Assembly: GCA_964389675.1 (NCBI GenBank)
Contig: CAYMEV010000020.1
Coordinates: 1-64,000, forward strand
Source of the DNA: CAYMEV01 sp964389675 [NCBI: uncultured Candidatus Sumerlaeota bacterium]
GTDB lineage: Bacteria; CAYMEV01
Direction of reading: 5' to 3'
Length of the DNA stretch: 64,000 nt
Below are positions 1 through 8,627 of the stretch, piece after piece. The notes beneath the pieces are model-generated. The model was not told where the DNA came from. It searched no databases and saw only the letters and a list, made by a program, of their open reading frames with translations. Every line of letters begins with the position of its first letter. The first letter of the stretch is position 1. Made by a program: the position numbers and the translations under genes.

Positions 1-2
1 AT

Positions 3-83
3 TACTTCTATTTGCTTGAGTGCATCTCTACATCAGGAATAATCACAGATGAATATAAGGCCAGGCTGAAATGGGTGTTTTAG
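3..83 (+). CDS. Possible 3' end of a gene cut by the left edge
   Basis: Frame 3 is open from the first base of the window and closes at a TAG at 81-83, giving 26 residues rich in Leu, Ile and Lys that end in Trp-Val-Phe. Codon use resembles the neighbouring genes (ATA, AGG, AAG). It would be convergent with the TPR gene. It is too short to identify, and a chance open frame of this length is quite possible. Confidence 0.3.
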   Translation, partial: YFYLLECISTSGIITDEYKARLKWVF

Positions 84-175
84 TGTAATAAGATCAAAAA
101 AAGCTGGCGGAAAGATATGCTATTAGGCATTAAAGCTGTCAAGACTGTTATAAAACCTGTTTATGATTCATCGTT

Positions 176-685
176 TTATTCTGCCTGGTTTCCAGTATTG
201 CCTGAATTCTTCAGGATAAACAGCTCAACAGCAAGAGCTATTCTTGATTCTATGAATCTCTTGTCAATGGTCTTTAATGCCTCATAGAAAAGGTCGTTTG
301 CATGATTCAGATCATTGAGCGCAAGGTAGTTTATTGCCTGAATATAGAGGATTTCCTCATTAAATATTGTAAGCTTTCTTGATGACTCAAGGAGCTGGAC
401 AGAATCCTGATATTTCTTCTGCAGCTGGAGAATCTTTGCTTTCTGCACTATCATTGCAGGGTTTTGCGGGTCCTTCTCGATAGCCTTATCTATTGCTTTT
501 AAGGATTCTTCATCCTGATTTTTAAACATATGGACCAAAGACAATGCATAAAGAAAGTGCTCATCAAGTTTTTCTTCCTCTATTTCTTCAATTAGAGAGA
601 GAGCCTTATCAAATTCCCTGGATTTTATATTCCGGTAGATATTTTTTAGCCTTATCCTTTTTTTTATATTTTCAATTATTGCCAT
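176..685 (-). CDS. Small TPR-repeat protein
   Basis: This encodes a 169-residue soluble protein with no signal peptide or membrane segment. Residues about 35-130 show helix-turn-helix periodicity typical of tetratricopeptide repeats, with the Ala/Leu/Pro spacing seen in AIEKDPQNPAMIVQKAKIL, followed by two weaker repeats. TPR proteins are protein-interaction scaffolds, and nothing here indicates the partner. It starts 9 bases after the LOG-family gene and is probably co-transcribed with that gene and the UbiA-type gene. The N-terminus is Lys/Arg-rich (IKKRIRLKNIYRNIKSRE). The specific function is unknown. Confidence 0.75.
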   Translation of the reverse strand: MAIIENIKKRIRLKNIYRNIKSREFDKALSLIEEIEEEKLDEHFLYALSLVHMFKNQDEESLKAIDKAIEKDPQNPAMIVQKAKILQLQKKYQDSVQLLESSRKLTIFNEEILYIQAINYLALNDLNHANDLFYEALKTIDKRFIESRIALAVELFILKNSGNTGNQAE

Positions 686-694
686 AAATCCCTC

Positions 695-1357
695 TTATAT
701 TATAGTACCATGTATATATTTTCTTTTATGCCAGTTTTCCAGTATTATCTGGACAGCTTCATCTATGTCGTCTGTTAGCGAAAAGAGGTCTAAATCGTCC
801 TGATTGATCGCACTGTTTTTCAATAGTGTATTTTTGATCCAGTCAAACAGGCCATTCCAGTATTCAGAACCGAAACATATTACGGGAAATCTGAGTGTCC
901 TCTCTGTCTGCATCAGTGTTAGTGCTTCAAAAAATTCATCCAGAGTGCCGAATCCGCCTGGAAAGACGATAAAGCCGCTTGCATATTTAACAAACATTAC
1001 CTTGCGGGCAAAGAAGTACTTGAATTCCAGCTTTATATTCTGAAAATCATTAGGATGCTGTTCTGCCGGGAGTTTGATATTAAGGCCTATTGATTTGCTT
1101 TTTCCGGCTTTTGCGCCTCTATTGGCATATTCCATTATACCCGGCCCTCCGCCTGTAATAATGTTGAAACCCAGATCGGACAGGTTTTTGGCTACTATCT
1201 CAGCCTTTTCATAATATGCTGGATCATAACCCATTCTTGCTGAACCAAAGATAGATACAGATGGCCTGATATCCTTTAATTCTTCAAAGCCTTCTACAAA
1301 TTCAGCCATGATCTTAAAAACCCGCCAGGTTTCGTCCATAAAATCTTCCATTTTCAA
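695..1357 (-). CDS. LOG family protein (TIGR00730-type Rossmann fold)
   Basis: This 220-residue cytosolic protein carries both family signatures: GGGPGIMEYANRGA near residues 68-81 and PGGFGTLDE near 131-139. These form the nucleotide site of the lysine-decarboxylase-like/LOG superfamily. Characterised LOG members are cytokinin-activating or nucleotide phosphoribohydrolases that release a base from a nucleoside 5'-monophosphate, and PGGxGTxxE is the motif tied to that activity. The N-terminal extension before the Rossmann fold is typical of the longer bacterial subgroup. It lies 18 bases downstream of the UbiA-type gene and 9 bases before the TPR gene, in one minus-strand unit. Fold is secure; substrate is not. 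Confidence 0.88.
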   Translation of the reverse strand: MKMEDFMDETWRVFKIMAEFVEGFEELKDIRPSVSIFGSARMGYDPAYYEKAEIVAKNLSDLGFNIITGGGPGIMEYANRGAKAGKSKSIGLNIKLPAEQHPNDFQNIKLEFKYFFARKVMFVKYASGFIVFPGGFGTLDEFFEALTLMQTERTLRFPVICFGSEYWNGLFDWIKNTLLKNSAINQDDLDLFSLTDDIDEAVQIILENWHKRKYIHGTII

Positions 1358-1375
1358 ACTCCTAATTGATTAGTA

Positions 1376-2278
1376 CTAATACTGAAATGATAATGCCCCT
1401 CTGAAATATAATACAAAGACCACAACAATAAACCATATTATAAGATTAATTATCATAGGAATATCACTTAAGATTACCTTCTCAGGACTGCTTCCCTTTT
1501 TCAGAATGTATACGACATAGAGATACCTGAATATTCCGAATAATACCATGGGTATCGTGAACAGCAGGTTGCTCGTATTGAATTTTTCCACTACATCAGA
1601 GCTGATGGTATAGAGTATGTAGGCCATAAGGGTGGAGGCGGTAACGACAGAGATCATCTGATCGATAAAATCTACACTGTAGAATTCCAGTACCCTTCTT
1701 GTTTTGCCTGTGCCATTGCATTTAGTGGTGATATATTCATGCCTCCTTTTGCAAAGGGCCAAAAAGAGTGAAAGCAGAAGGGTGCATATCAGAAGCCAAT
1801 GCGAAATGCCGATTTCAATGACAAAAGATCCGGCAATAGCCCGCAGGACGAAACCAAATGAAATCAGCATTACATCCAGAATAACAATGTTTTTCCCGAA
1901 GAATGAATAAAAAAGCTGCATAACAAAATAGACGATCTGTATTATTCCATATCTCTCATTTATAAGAAAGCCCGCAGATATAGATACTGGAAGCAGCAAA
2001 ATGACCGCAGTGAGTGCATATGATTTTTTAAGGCATTGTGATGCTATGGGCCTGTTCTTTTTTTCCGGATGATTTCGATCCTTGTTGTAATCTACCAGGT
2101 CATTTATAATATAGACACATCCTGAGAGCAGAGAGAATAGGAAAAACCCCATCATAGTCAGTTTAAGATAATCAAGGTGGAAGAGGTTAAGCGAAAAGAT
2201 GAGGCCGGCAAACAGAAACAGGTTCTTAAACCACTGTTTTGGCCTCATTGAAATTAAAATGTAAATTAAAACTTTCAT
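1376..2278 (-). CDS. UbiA-family prenyltransferase, decaprenyl-phosphate phosphoribosyltransferase-like
   Basis: A 300-residue polytopic membrane protein with about eight or nine hydrophobic segments. It carries the first Asp-rich motif of the UbiA superfamily, NDLVDYNKD, near residues 59-67, followed by HPEKKNRPIAS. The N-terminus MRPKQWFKNLFLFAGLIFS closely matches the DPPR synthase subgroup, which transfers phosphoribose from PRPP to a polyprenyl phosphate for pentose-containing envelope glycans. No DprE1/DprE2 epimerase gene is adjacent, so the pathway is unconfirmed. The start is uncertain: neither the assigned ATG nor the internal ATG ten codons later has a clear ribosome site. It heads the minus-strand group with the LOG and TPR genes. 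Confidence 0.82.
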   Translation of the reverse strand: MKVLIYILISMRPKQWFKNLFLFAGLIFSLNLFHLDYLKLTMMGFFLFSLLSGCVYIINDLVDYNKDRNHPEKKNRPIASQCLKKSYALTAVILLLPVSISAGFLINERYGIIQIVYFVMQLFYSFFGKNIVILDVMLISFGFVLRAIAGSFVIEIGISHWLLICTLLLSLFLALCKRRHEYITTKCNGTGKTRRVLEFYSVDFIDQMISVVTASTLMAYILYTISSDVVEKFNTSNLLFTIPMVLFGIFRYLYVVYILKKGSSPEKVILSDIPMIINLIIWFIVVVFVLYFRGALSFQY

Positions 2279-2423
2279 ATCTGTTTATGGAAAATATTTA
2301 TATTGAAATATATGTATTAATCGTGTATGTCAATTAAATAATTATTTTAGCCCGGACCTTGAAAGAACATAAAACCACTGGATGCTTTATCCTTTGAAAG
2401 GGATAATGCATGAAATATGAAAA

Positions 2424-3836
2424 ATGGAAAAGAAGATTCAGTCATACAACACAGAAATGATTCTGAACGGCCCCATACTCAAGACAATGGTTAAACTCTC
2501 GATTCCCATGACCATAGCATATGGCTCACAAACCCTCTTTAATTTTGTTGACCGGTTTTTTGTAGCTAAATTGGGTCATATTGAAGTGGGAGCCATAGGC
2601 ATGAGCTTTGCCGTAATAGGGATTATAGTATCATTTGCTGTAGGGGTTGGCATTGGTTCAACCTCCATTATTTCAAGGCTGATAGGGGCAGATGAGATTG
2701 CAGATGTTAAAAAATCAGTTGTCCATTCTCTTTATCTGGCCCTGTTTCTTTCCGGAATCCTTTTACTTATTGGAGAGAAAGGGCTTCTTTTTATCTTTAA
2801 TGTTCTGGGGACATCACAGGAGATGATGCCGCTTACCATCAGCTATACGCTGATAAATCTGAACGGCAGTATTTTTATCTTTGGATCCATGATAGGAAGC
2901 AATATACTCAGGGGCGAGGGCGATATGATATCTCCCATGAAAGCCATGCTTATAGGAAATGGAATAAATATCATTCTTGATCCGGTACTTATTTTCGGAT
3001 ATGGCCCTGTAAAAGCATATGGAATAGACGGGGCAGCTTTTGCCACTGTTTTTGCAAGGGCTATTTCATTTTTGATAGTAATTTACTGTATTTTCAGGAA
3101 AGACAGGTTGATCAGGCCTGTTCTAAGCTCACTGAAATTTAATCTTGCTATAATTAAAGGGATACTCGAGGTAGGTTTTCCAAAAATTATAGGTATGCTG
3201 GTTGAGAATGCAAGTTTTGCCTTTATATTGTTTTTGATGACACCGCTGGGGGATGCTGCAATATCTGCACATACAATTGCTATGACATATTTTCAGATCC
3301 TGTTTTTGTCAATTGTGGGTTTTTCAGGGGCTGCAGTCCCGATGATAGGTCAGAACTACGGTGCGGGCAATAGAAGCAGGATGAACAGGATAATAAGGAA
3401 TGCTGCTTATTTATATACCGGAATATGCGTATTTTTTAGTTCAATTTTCTATATATTCAGTGAACAGTTCATATTATTATTTTCAGATGAACCAGCTGTT
3501 CTGAAGATAGGGAGGGTAATCTTCCGCATACTTGCTGCAGGAAGCCTCATGTTAGGCATAAGGCTTCTTGTTGTTGCCACACTGAGTGCTCTTGGATTAG
3601 GCGACAAGGTTTTTATCTTTCATGTGTTCCATGCCCTGTTTCTGTTAATTCCGCTCACATATTTGCTCAGGAACAGCTTTGGCGGATATGGATTATGGGT
3701 AGGGCAGATGACAGCGGCTTTGGTGGCTGCTTCTGCAGGTTTTCTCTGGATGATATACCTTGTAAGGAATATTAAGGATTTTATCCCTATTTCAAAGAGA
3801 AAAAAGCCTGTATTTGACCAGGTTATAGCAAATTAA
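2424..3836 (+). CDS. MATE family multidrug/toxin efflux transporter
   Basis: A 470-residue inner-membrane protein with about twelve hydrophobic segments in two pseudo-repeats. The N-terminal half begins with the usual MATE opening (GPILKTMVKLSIPM, then FVDRFFVAKLG), and the second half repeats the pattern after a central loop (VGFPKIIGMLVENASF). MATE proteins export cationic compounds by antiport with Na+ or H+. It is the first gene of a run of six plus-strand genes reaching 10316, and the next gene starts only 14 bases after its stop. Substrate cannot be inferred. Confidence 0.92.
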   Translation: MEKKIQSYNTEMILNGPILKTMVKLSIPMTIAYGSQTLFNFVDRFFVAKLGHIEVGAIGMSFAVIGIIVSFAVGVGIGSTSIISRLIGADEIADVKKSVVHSLYLALFLSGILLLIGEKGLLFIFNVLGTSQEMMPLTISYTLINLNGSIFIFGSMIGSNILRGEGDMISPMKAMLIGNGINIILDPVLIFGYGPVKAYGIDGAAFATVFARAISFLIVIYCIFRKDRLIRPVLSSLKFNLAIIKGILEVGFPKIIGMLVENASFAFILFLMTPLGDAAISAHTIAMTYFQILFLSIVGFSGAAVPMIGQNYGAGNRSRMNRIIRNAAYLYTGICVFFSSIFYIFSEQFILLFSDEPAVLKIGRVIFRILAAGSLMLGIRLLVVATLSALGLGDKVFIFHVFHALFLLIPLTYLLRNSFGGYGLWVGQMTAALVAASAGFLWMIYLVRNIKDFIPISKRKKPVFDQVIAN

Positions 3837-3850
3837 TCAGGAGGATTTTT

Positions 3851-4693
3851 ATGAACAGGAGAAGTTTCATCAGGTTATTATCTTTAGGAGGTATTATACT
3901 TTCCAGGCCTTTCAGCATGCTTGCAGGTGTATGGGAGAAGGGAGAGAAAAATTATTGGGATAATGGCATTTTCATACAGAGATCAATTGATCCGGCAAAT
4001 ATTGAGAGGGGTATTATCCGTGCCAGAATTGAGGGATCATGGAAAGAATACAGCATTAAAAGGCTTCCGGATGAATTTATTGAATGGAATATTGATTCAA
4101 GGCTTAAATCACTGAAAGATATGAGAAATGGAACAGGCGGCTTTTCTCTTTCGGGTCCCCACAGCGGCATGGTCGCGACCTGTGGCTCAAAAAGAAAGGA
4201 TTCGGTTTTTACCCTGAACAATGCAGTAAAGGGAATAGGGCTTGCTCCTTCCAGCGACAGGATATCAGTCCTGATTGAATATATGGAAAAGCACAGGAAT
4301 GATGATATGAAAAGCAAATTGGAATGGCTGATAGCCCTCTATGAAGATGCCAGCAACTTTAATCTTCAGCTTCAGACCTCACTTGAATTATATACACAGA
4401 AGGATTTTGAAACACATACATTTCTTAATATAATGGAAAATCCGGTTGCTACTGTTGTTTTCCTTGACAGGCAATCATTTGAGGTAAGGACAATTGCAAG
4501 AATAATACATAATAAGGATGATAGCGTTTCTGAATATGATAAAAATCTGCTCAGATATGTTAATATGATCCACAGCTTTTTTCATGGTGAATTCAGCATT
4601 GATTTTCCTCTGATAATCTTTTATACTGTTGAGGTGTTTGACAATTCACCAGGAAACATGAAGGGAATAAGGATACTTCCATCACTTGTATAG
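3851..4693 (+). CDS. Unknown exported protein with Tat-type signal
   Basis: A 280-residue protein not recognised as any named family. The first 26 residues look like a twin-arginine signal: NRRSFIR followed by a hydrophobic stretch (LLSLGGIILS) and Ala near 25, so export in a folded or cofactor-bound state is plausible. The mature part has no membrane segments, no CxxC or His clusters, and one central Cys (ATCGSKRKD). It is spaced 14 bases after the MATE gene behind an AGGAGG-like site and 53 bases before aspS. No function is assigned. Confidence 0.65.
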   Translation: MNRRSFIRLLSLGGIILSRPFSMLAGVWEKGEKNYWDNGIFIQRSIDPANIERGIIRARIEGSWKEYSIKRLPDEFIEWNIDSRLKSLKDMRNGTGGFSLSGPHSGMVATCGSKRKDSVFTLNNAVKGIGLAPSSDRISVLIEYMEKHRNDDMKSKLEWLIALYEDASNFNLQLQTSLELYTQKDFETHTFLNIMENPVATVVFLDRQSFEVRTIARIIHNKDDSVSEYDKNLLRYVNMIHSFFHGEFSIDFPLIIFYTVEVFDNSPGNMKGIRILPSLV

Positions 4694-4746
4694 CTCATGA
4701 ATATGCAGGCATAAATATCTCATTTTAACAGGAGGTTTGATTTTAA

Positions 4747-6528
4747 GTGTCAAAATATCGAGATTGTGAAATAATTGAATTATCAGCTGAAAAGAAGGAT
4801 AGGAGGATTGATATATCCGGGTGGGTCCATAGAATCCGCGACCATAAGGAAAGAATGTTCCTTAATATCAGGGACAGGGATTGTTTTGTACAGGCATTCT
4901 GCGAGAAGAATGAAGAAAATATTGCCATTATAGAGGCAATAAAGGGATTGAAACCTGAATATGTTATAAAAATTTCCGGCATTTTAAGACTGAGGCCTGA
5001 AGACCAGGTGAACGCATCACAGGTAAAGGGAGATATAGAGATTGAGATTAATAGCATTGTAATACTGAGTACATGTGATGCCCTTCCTTTTGAGGTCAAT
5101 ACTGAGGAACCTGTGTCTGAACACCTTTCATTAAAATACAGATACCTCGACTTAAGAAGAGAGCATGTCCTGGCAAACCTTAAACTAAGGCATGATGTTG
5201 TTCTTCTTGTAAGGAATTTTCTCAGTGCGAAAGGATTTCTGGAAATAGAAACTCCTCTGCTTACAAGGTCAAGCCCTGAAGGTGCAAGGGATTTCATAGT
5301 CCCTTCAAGGCGGTTTAAGGGGTCCTTTTACGCGCTTCCCCAATCCCCTCAGCAGTATAAGGAAATATTAATGATAGGGGGGATCGATAAATATTTTCAG
5401 ATAGCAAGGTGCCTGAGGGATGAAGATGCAAGAGCAGACCGTCAGATAGAACATACTCAGATAGACATGGAAATGAGCTTTGTAGATGTAGAAGATATAT
5501 TATGCCTGCTGGAGGAAATGTTTTTGAAGATTACTTATGAGTGTACAAATAAAAAAGTATTGGACAAGCCTTTCAAAAGAATTCCTTATGATACAGCCAT
5601 GGAAAAGTACGGTTCGGATAAGCCGGATATACGTTTTTCAATGGAATTAAAAGAATTGACAAAAAATTTTGCTGAATTTGAGATACCCTTTCTGGAAAAT
5701 AGATATTTAGACAGTGATTTTTGCATTAAGGGTATTATTGTACCAGGCCTTTCAAACGCATCGAGAAAGGAGCTTGACAACTATAAGAATTTCCTGGGAA
5801 AATATAAATCAGATGGCATGATACATATATCATATAAGGAGGAAAGCATAAAATCCAGCATTGATAAGTTCTGTACACAGGATCAGATTTCTGAAATAGT
5901 CAAAAAGCATGATATGTCAAAGGGCGATCTCTTCATTATTTCTTTCGGGAGGAGGAAGCATGTGAACATTGGCCTCGGACATCTGAGAAAAAAGCTGGGT
6001 GATGAACTCGGGATGTACGATCCTGATATTCTGGGTTTTGCTTTTATAGTTGATTTTCCTCTCTTTGAACTTGATGATGAGGGGAAACTGCAGCCTGTTC
6101 ACCATATGTTCGTGCTTCCCAGGGAAGAAGACACCCATATGCTGGATTCTGACCCGCTGAGTGTCAGAGGAACTCAATATGACATTGTTTGCAATGGTTA
6201 TGAACTGTGCAGCGGGAGCCTAAGGATACATGAAGAATCGCTGCAGAGGAGGATTATGGAGATAATCGGCTTGTCAAGGCCTGATCAGGATGTGAAATTC
6301 AACAGCCTGCTTACAGCTTTGAGATTCGGGGCACCACCTCATGGAGGTGCGGCACCAGGATTGGACAGGCTTATAATGGTTCTTGCTGGGACTGAAAAGA
6401 TGCGTGATGTTCTTGCATTCCCGAAAACGACAGAGGGAAAGGATCTTTTGATGGATGCCCCATCTCCTGTAGACAAAAAACAGCTTGAAGAATTAAGAAT
6501 TGAAGTAAAAAATGAGGAAAAGGAATAA
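4747..6528 (+). CDS. aspS: Aspartate--tRNA ligase
   Basis: A 593-residue bacterial-type class IIb aminoacyl-tRNA synthetase that charges tRNA-Asp (or also tRNA-Asn if non-discriminating). The N-terminal OB fold (about 1-105) is followed by class II motif 1 around LNLRHDVV/FLEIETPLL. Motif 2 contains FQIARCLRDEDARADRQ, and motif 3 is GAPPHGGAAPGLDRLIM near 538-554. The bacterial GAD insertion lies between. The start is a GTG supported by AGGAGG 9 bases upstream. It overlaps the next gene by 17 bases, so aspS is embedded in the MATE-to-AAA operon. Confidence 0.96.
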   Translation: MSKYRDCEIIELSAEKKDRRIDISGWVHRIRDHKERMFLNIRDRDCFVQAFCEKNEENIAIIEAIKGLKPEYVIKISGILRLRPEDQVNASQVKGDIEIEINSIVILSTCDALPFEVNTEEPVSEHLSLKYRYLDLRREHVLANLKLRHDVVLLVRNFLSAKGFLEIETPLLTRSSPEGARDFIVPSRRFKGSFYALPQSPQQYKEILMIGGIDKYFQIARCLRDEDARADRQIEHTQIDMEMSFVDVEDILCLLEEMFLKITYECTNKKVLDKPFKRIPYDTAMEKYGSDKPDIRFSMELKELTKNFAEFEIPFLENRYLDSDFCIKGIIVPGLSNASRKELDNYKNFLGKYKSDGMIHISYKEESIKSSIDKFCTQDQISEIVKKHDMSKGDLFIISFGRRKHVNIGLGHLRKKLGDELGMYDPDILGFAFIVDFPLFELDDEGKLQPVHHMFVLPREEDTHMLDSDPLSVRGTQYDIVCNGYELCSGSLRIHEESLQRRIMEIIGLSRPDQDVKFNSLLTALRFGAPPHGGAAPGLDRLIMVLAGTEKMRDVLAFPKTTEGKDLLMDAPSPVDKKQLEELRIEVKNEEKE

Positions 6529-7129
6529 TATTAAATTCATATTTCTTGATATTGGCAATGTTCTTTTTTATTTTGATTTTAGAATTGCCCTGCGCAGATT
6601 ATCATCCTGTTCAGGCAAAGACCCTGAGCTTATATATGACAGTATGTATGTTCCGACTGAAAGGCTTGAAAGGGGGCTTATAAACAGTTATGAATATTTT
6701 GATATCTTTGTTTCAATTTTTGGCAATTTAATAGAATTCAAGGATTTTAAGAATATTTTTAATGATATATTTGCCCCGAACTGCCAGATGCTTGAAAAAC
6801 TTGCATTATTAAAGGAATACTATACATTGGCAATAGTCTCTAATACCAATGAAATGCATATTGAATACCTTAAGGGGATATATCAGGGCTATTTTGATCA
6901 TTTCAGCACGGCGGTATATTCTCATGAAATAGGATTTAAAAAGCCTGAAGAAGGCTTTTTTATGACAGCACTGAGGATGTCAGGTGCTGATGCTTCGGAG
7001 GTGATATATTTTGATGATATTGCTGAGAATGCTCAGAAAGCAAGATCTTTGGGGATCAGGTCTGTAGTATATAAAGAATATAAGGATTTTGAGGATGAAT
7101 TCAATACAATACTGGATGGAAAGAAATGA
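6512..7129 (+). CDS. HAD family phosphatase, YihX-like (subfamily IA)
   Basis: A 205-residue cytosolic HAD-superfamily hydrolase. Motif I is FLDIGNVLF, keeping the nucleophile Asp but with Gly at the second Asp position, as in YihX and soluble-epoxide-hydrolase N-domains. Motif II is VSNTNEMH, the motif III Lys is in GFKKPE, and motif IV is YFDDIAEN. E. coli YihX dephosphorylates glucose-1-phosphate; the same substrate here is only a guess. It overlaps the aspS 3' end by 17 bases and its stop overlaps the next start (ATGA), so translation is probably coupled. Confidence 0.86.
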   Translation: MRKRNNIKFIFLDIGNVLFYFDFRIALRRLSSCSGKDPELIYDSMYVPTERLERGLINSYEYFDIFVSIFGNLIEFKDFKNIFNDIFAPNCQMLEKLALLKEYYTLAIVSNTNEMHIEYLKGIYQGYFDHFSTAVYSHEIGFKKPEEGFFMTALRMSGADASEVIYFDDIAENAQKARSLGIRSVVYKEYKDFEDEFNTILDGKK

Positions 7130-8613
7130 ATGATATAATAATAAGCCGGATAAATATGAAAGAAACTGTAAGTTTTGCACTGCAGACAATGAAGAATATG
7201 AAGAAAAACCATGAAAAAGGCCTTTCATACAGGATATACCCTGATTATCTCGAATTCAGGGGGGGCAAAATAATTCTCGATAAGTCAAAGATTATTGAAG
7301 GGGTTTATAATGAGGATGACCTGCTTTCTTTTGCTAATTGCATGTTTTATCTGATATCAGGGAAAACACTTATATTTGCTGATCTTCTTGATCCTGTCAG
7401 AATACAGGAAGAACCTGGTATCCCGGTCAGATTCCGGAGACTTCTGCTGAAGATAATCTCAAAAAGAATGTCAAGTGACCTTGTTATAAGAGAACTGCAT
7501 GCAATAAGAAAAGAGATAAGCAAAAGCACCTGTATTGCATGTTTCAGGCTGAATGAGCAAAGAAACCAGCATCATAAGGGAAACATGCCTGAAACGAAAG
7601 ATGAGTCAAAACAAAAGAAAAAGATAGGACTGAAGCTAAAGCTAAAACCCTTATGGTCATTTTCTGCAGGAAGCAGGATTATATCATCGCCTGTGGTCTA
7701 TAAGGGCAGCGTTTTCTGTGCCTCCTCCAATAAAAAGCTTTTTATAATCGATAAACACACAGGAGAAATGCTTTCGGAGTTAAATCTGAATTCATCTGTA
7801 GAGAGTACTCCTGCAATATACGACAATAAGCTGTATCTGGGTGACGATGAAGGGAATTTATACCTTATTGATGTCATAACCGGTCAGATCAGGATAACAA
7901 AAAACCTTGACAACAGCCTTATTAGATCATCTCCGCTCATAACCGATGATGGTGTTTTCATAGGGACATATAATGGAAACCTCTTTGCCTTATCCAGGGA
8001 CGAGCTGGAAATAAAATGGAGCAGGAAGGATCAAGGATGGATTTATTCTTCATGTGCCTGTATCAAAGGGAAGAAATACATTATTGCGGTCTGGGATAAA
8101 GGGAAAATAGGCGTGTATAAAAGCAGGGACGGAACTGCAGTATGGGAAGATACAGTAAATGATACCATCAGGTCTACCCCTGTGGTATACGATAACAGAA
8201 TATATCTGAGCAGTTTTCAGGGCTTTCTGTATATTTTTGATACTGCAGGTTTCAATCTGCTAAAAAAATTAGATATAAAAGGCAAGCTGTTTTCAACACC
8301 TGTCCTGAAGGAAAACCTGATAATCCTTGCATCTATGCAGAGAGAGATTAAATGTATTGACGTCTCGGCGAAAATCAGCAAACAAGTCAGGTGGGTTGTC
8401 GATACTAAGAGCCCGGTAGTAAGTTCGCCAGTCATATTCGGGGATTTTGTCATTGCATCAGATGAAGGAGGAATTATGTATATTATGGATTTGTCGAGCG
8501 GCAGTATTATATCCCGTTATAGCCTGGAGAGTTTCTGCAGGGCAACCCCCACAATTGACGGAGGGATACTCTATACTGCATCAGCAGGCAAAATAGAAGC
8601 ATTTAAGCTTTAA
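7126..8613 (+). CDS. Pseudokinase C-lobe fused to a PQQ-type beta-propeller
   Basis: A 495-residue soluble protein without signal peptide. Residues about 175-495 contain some eight short repeats with the pattern S[ST]P-V-YDN-[IL]YL followed by a turn and GxLYxID, typical of PQQ-like (quinoprotein-fold) propellers. Residues about 15-132 read like the C-lobe of a eukaryotic-type Ser/Thr kinase: a catalytic-loop-like stretch near 34-58, a helix-F-like NEDDLLSFANCMFYLISGK, and a helix-H/I-like tail ending RELHAIRKEI. The catalytic HRD and DFG residues are absent and there is no N-lobe. A Lys-rich linker joins the two parts. The propeller call is firm; the pseudokinase reading is my inference. It is translationally coupled to the HAD gene and is 14 bases before the AAA gene. 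Confidence 0.75.
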   Translation: MNDIIISRINMKETVSFALQTMKNMKKNHEKGLSYRIYPDYLEFRGGKIILDKSKIIEGVYNEDDLLSFANCMFYLISGKTLIFADLLDPVRIQEEPGIPVRFRRLLLKIISKRMSSDLVIRELHAIRKEISKSTCIACFRLNEQRNQHHKGNMPETKDESKQKKKIGLKLKLKPLWSFSAGSRIISSPVVYKGSVFCASSNKKLFIIDKHTGEMLSELNLNSSVESTPAIYDNKLYLGDDEGNLYLIDVITGQIRITKNLDNSLIRSSPLITDDGVFIGTYNGNLFALSRDELEIKWSRKDQGWIYSSCACIKGKKYIIAVWDKGKIGVYKSRDGTAVWEDTVNDTIRSTPVVYDNRIYLSSFQGFLYIFDTAGFNLLKKLDIKGKLFSTPVLKENLIILASMQREIKCIDVSAKISKQVRWVVDTKSPVVSSPVIFGDFVIASDEGGIMYIMDLSSGSIISRYSLESFCRATPTIDGGILYTASAGKIEAFKL

Positions 8614-8627
8614 GGGGGCATTATTAT

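Noticed and set aside
4743-5297. 184-residue open frame on the minus strand opposite aspS
   Set aside because: Complement of conserved aspS codons; composition (Ser/Leu/Ile-rich) is typical of antisense frames.
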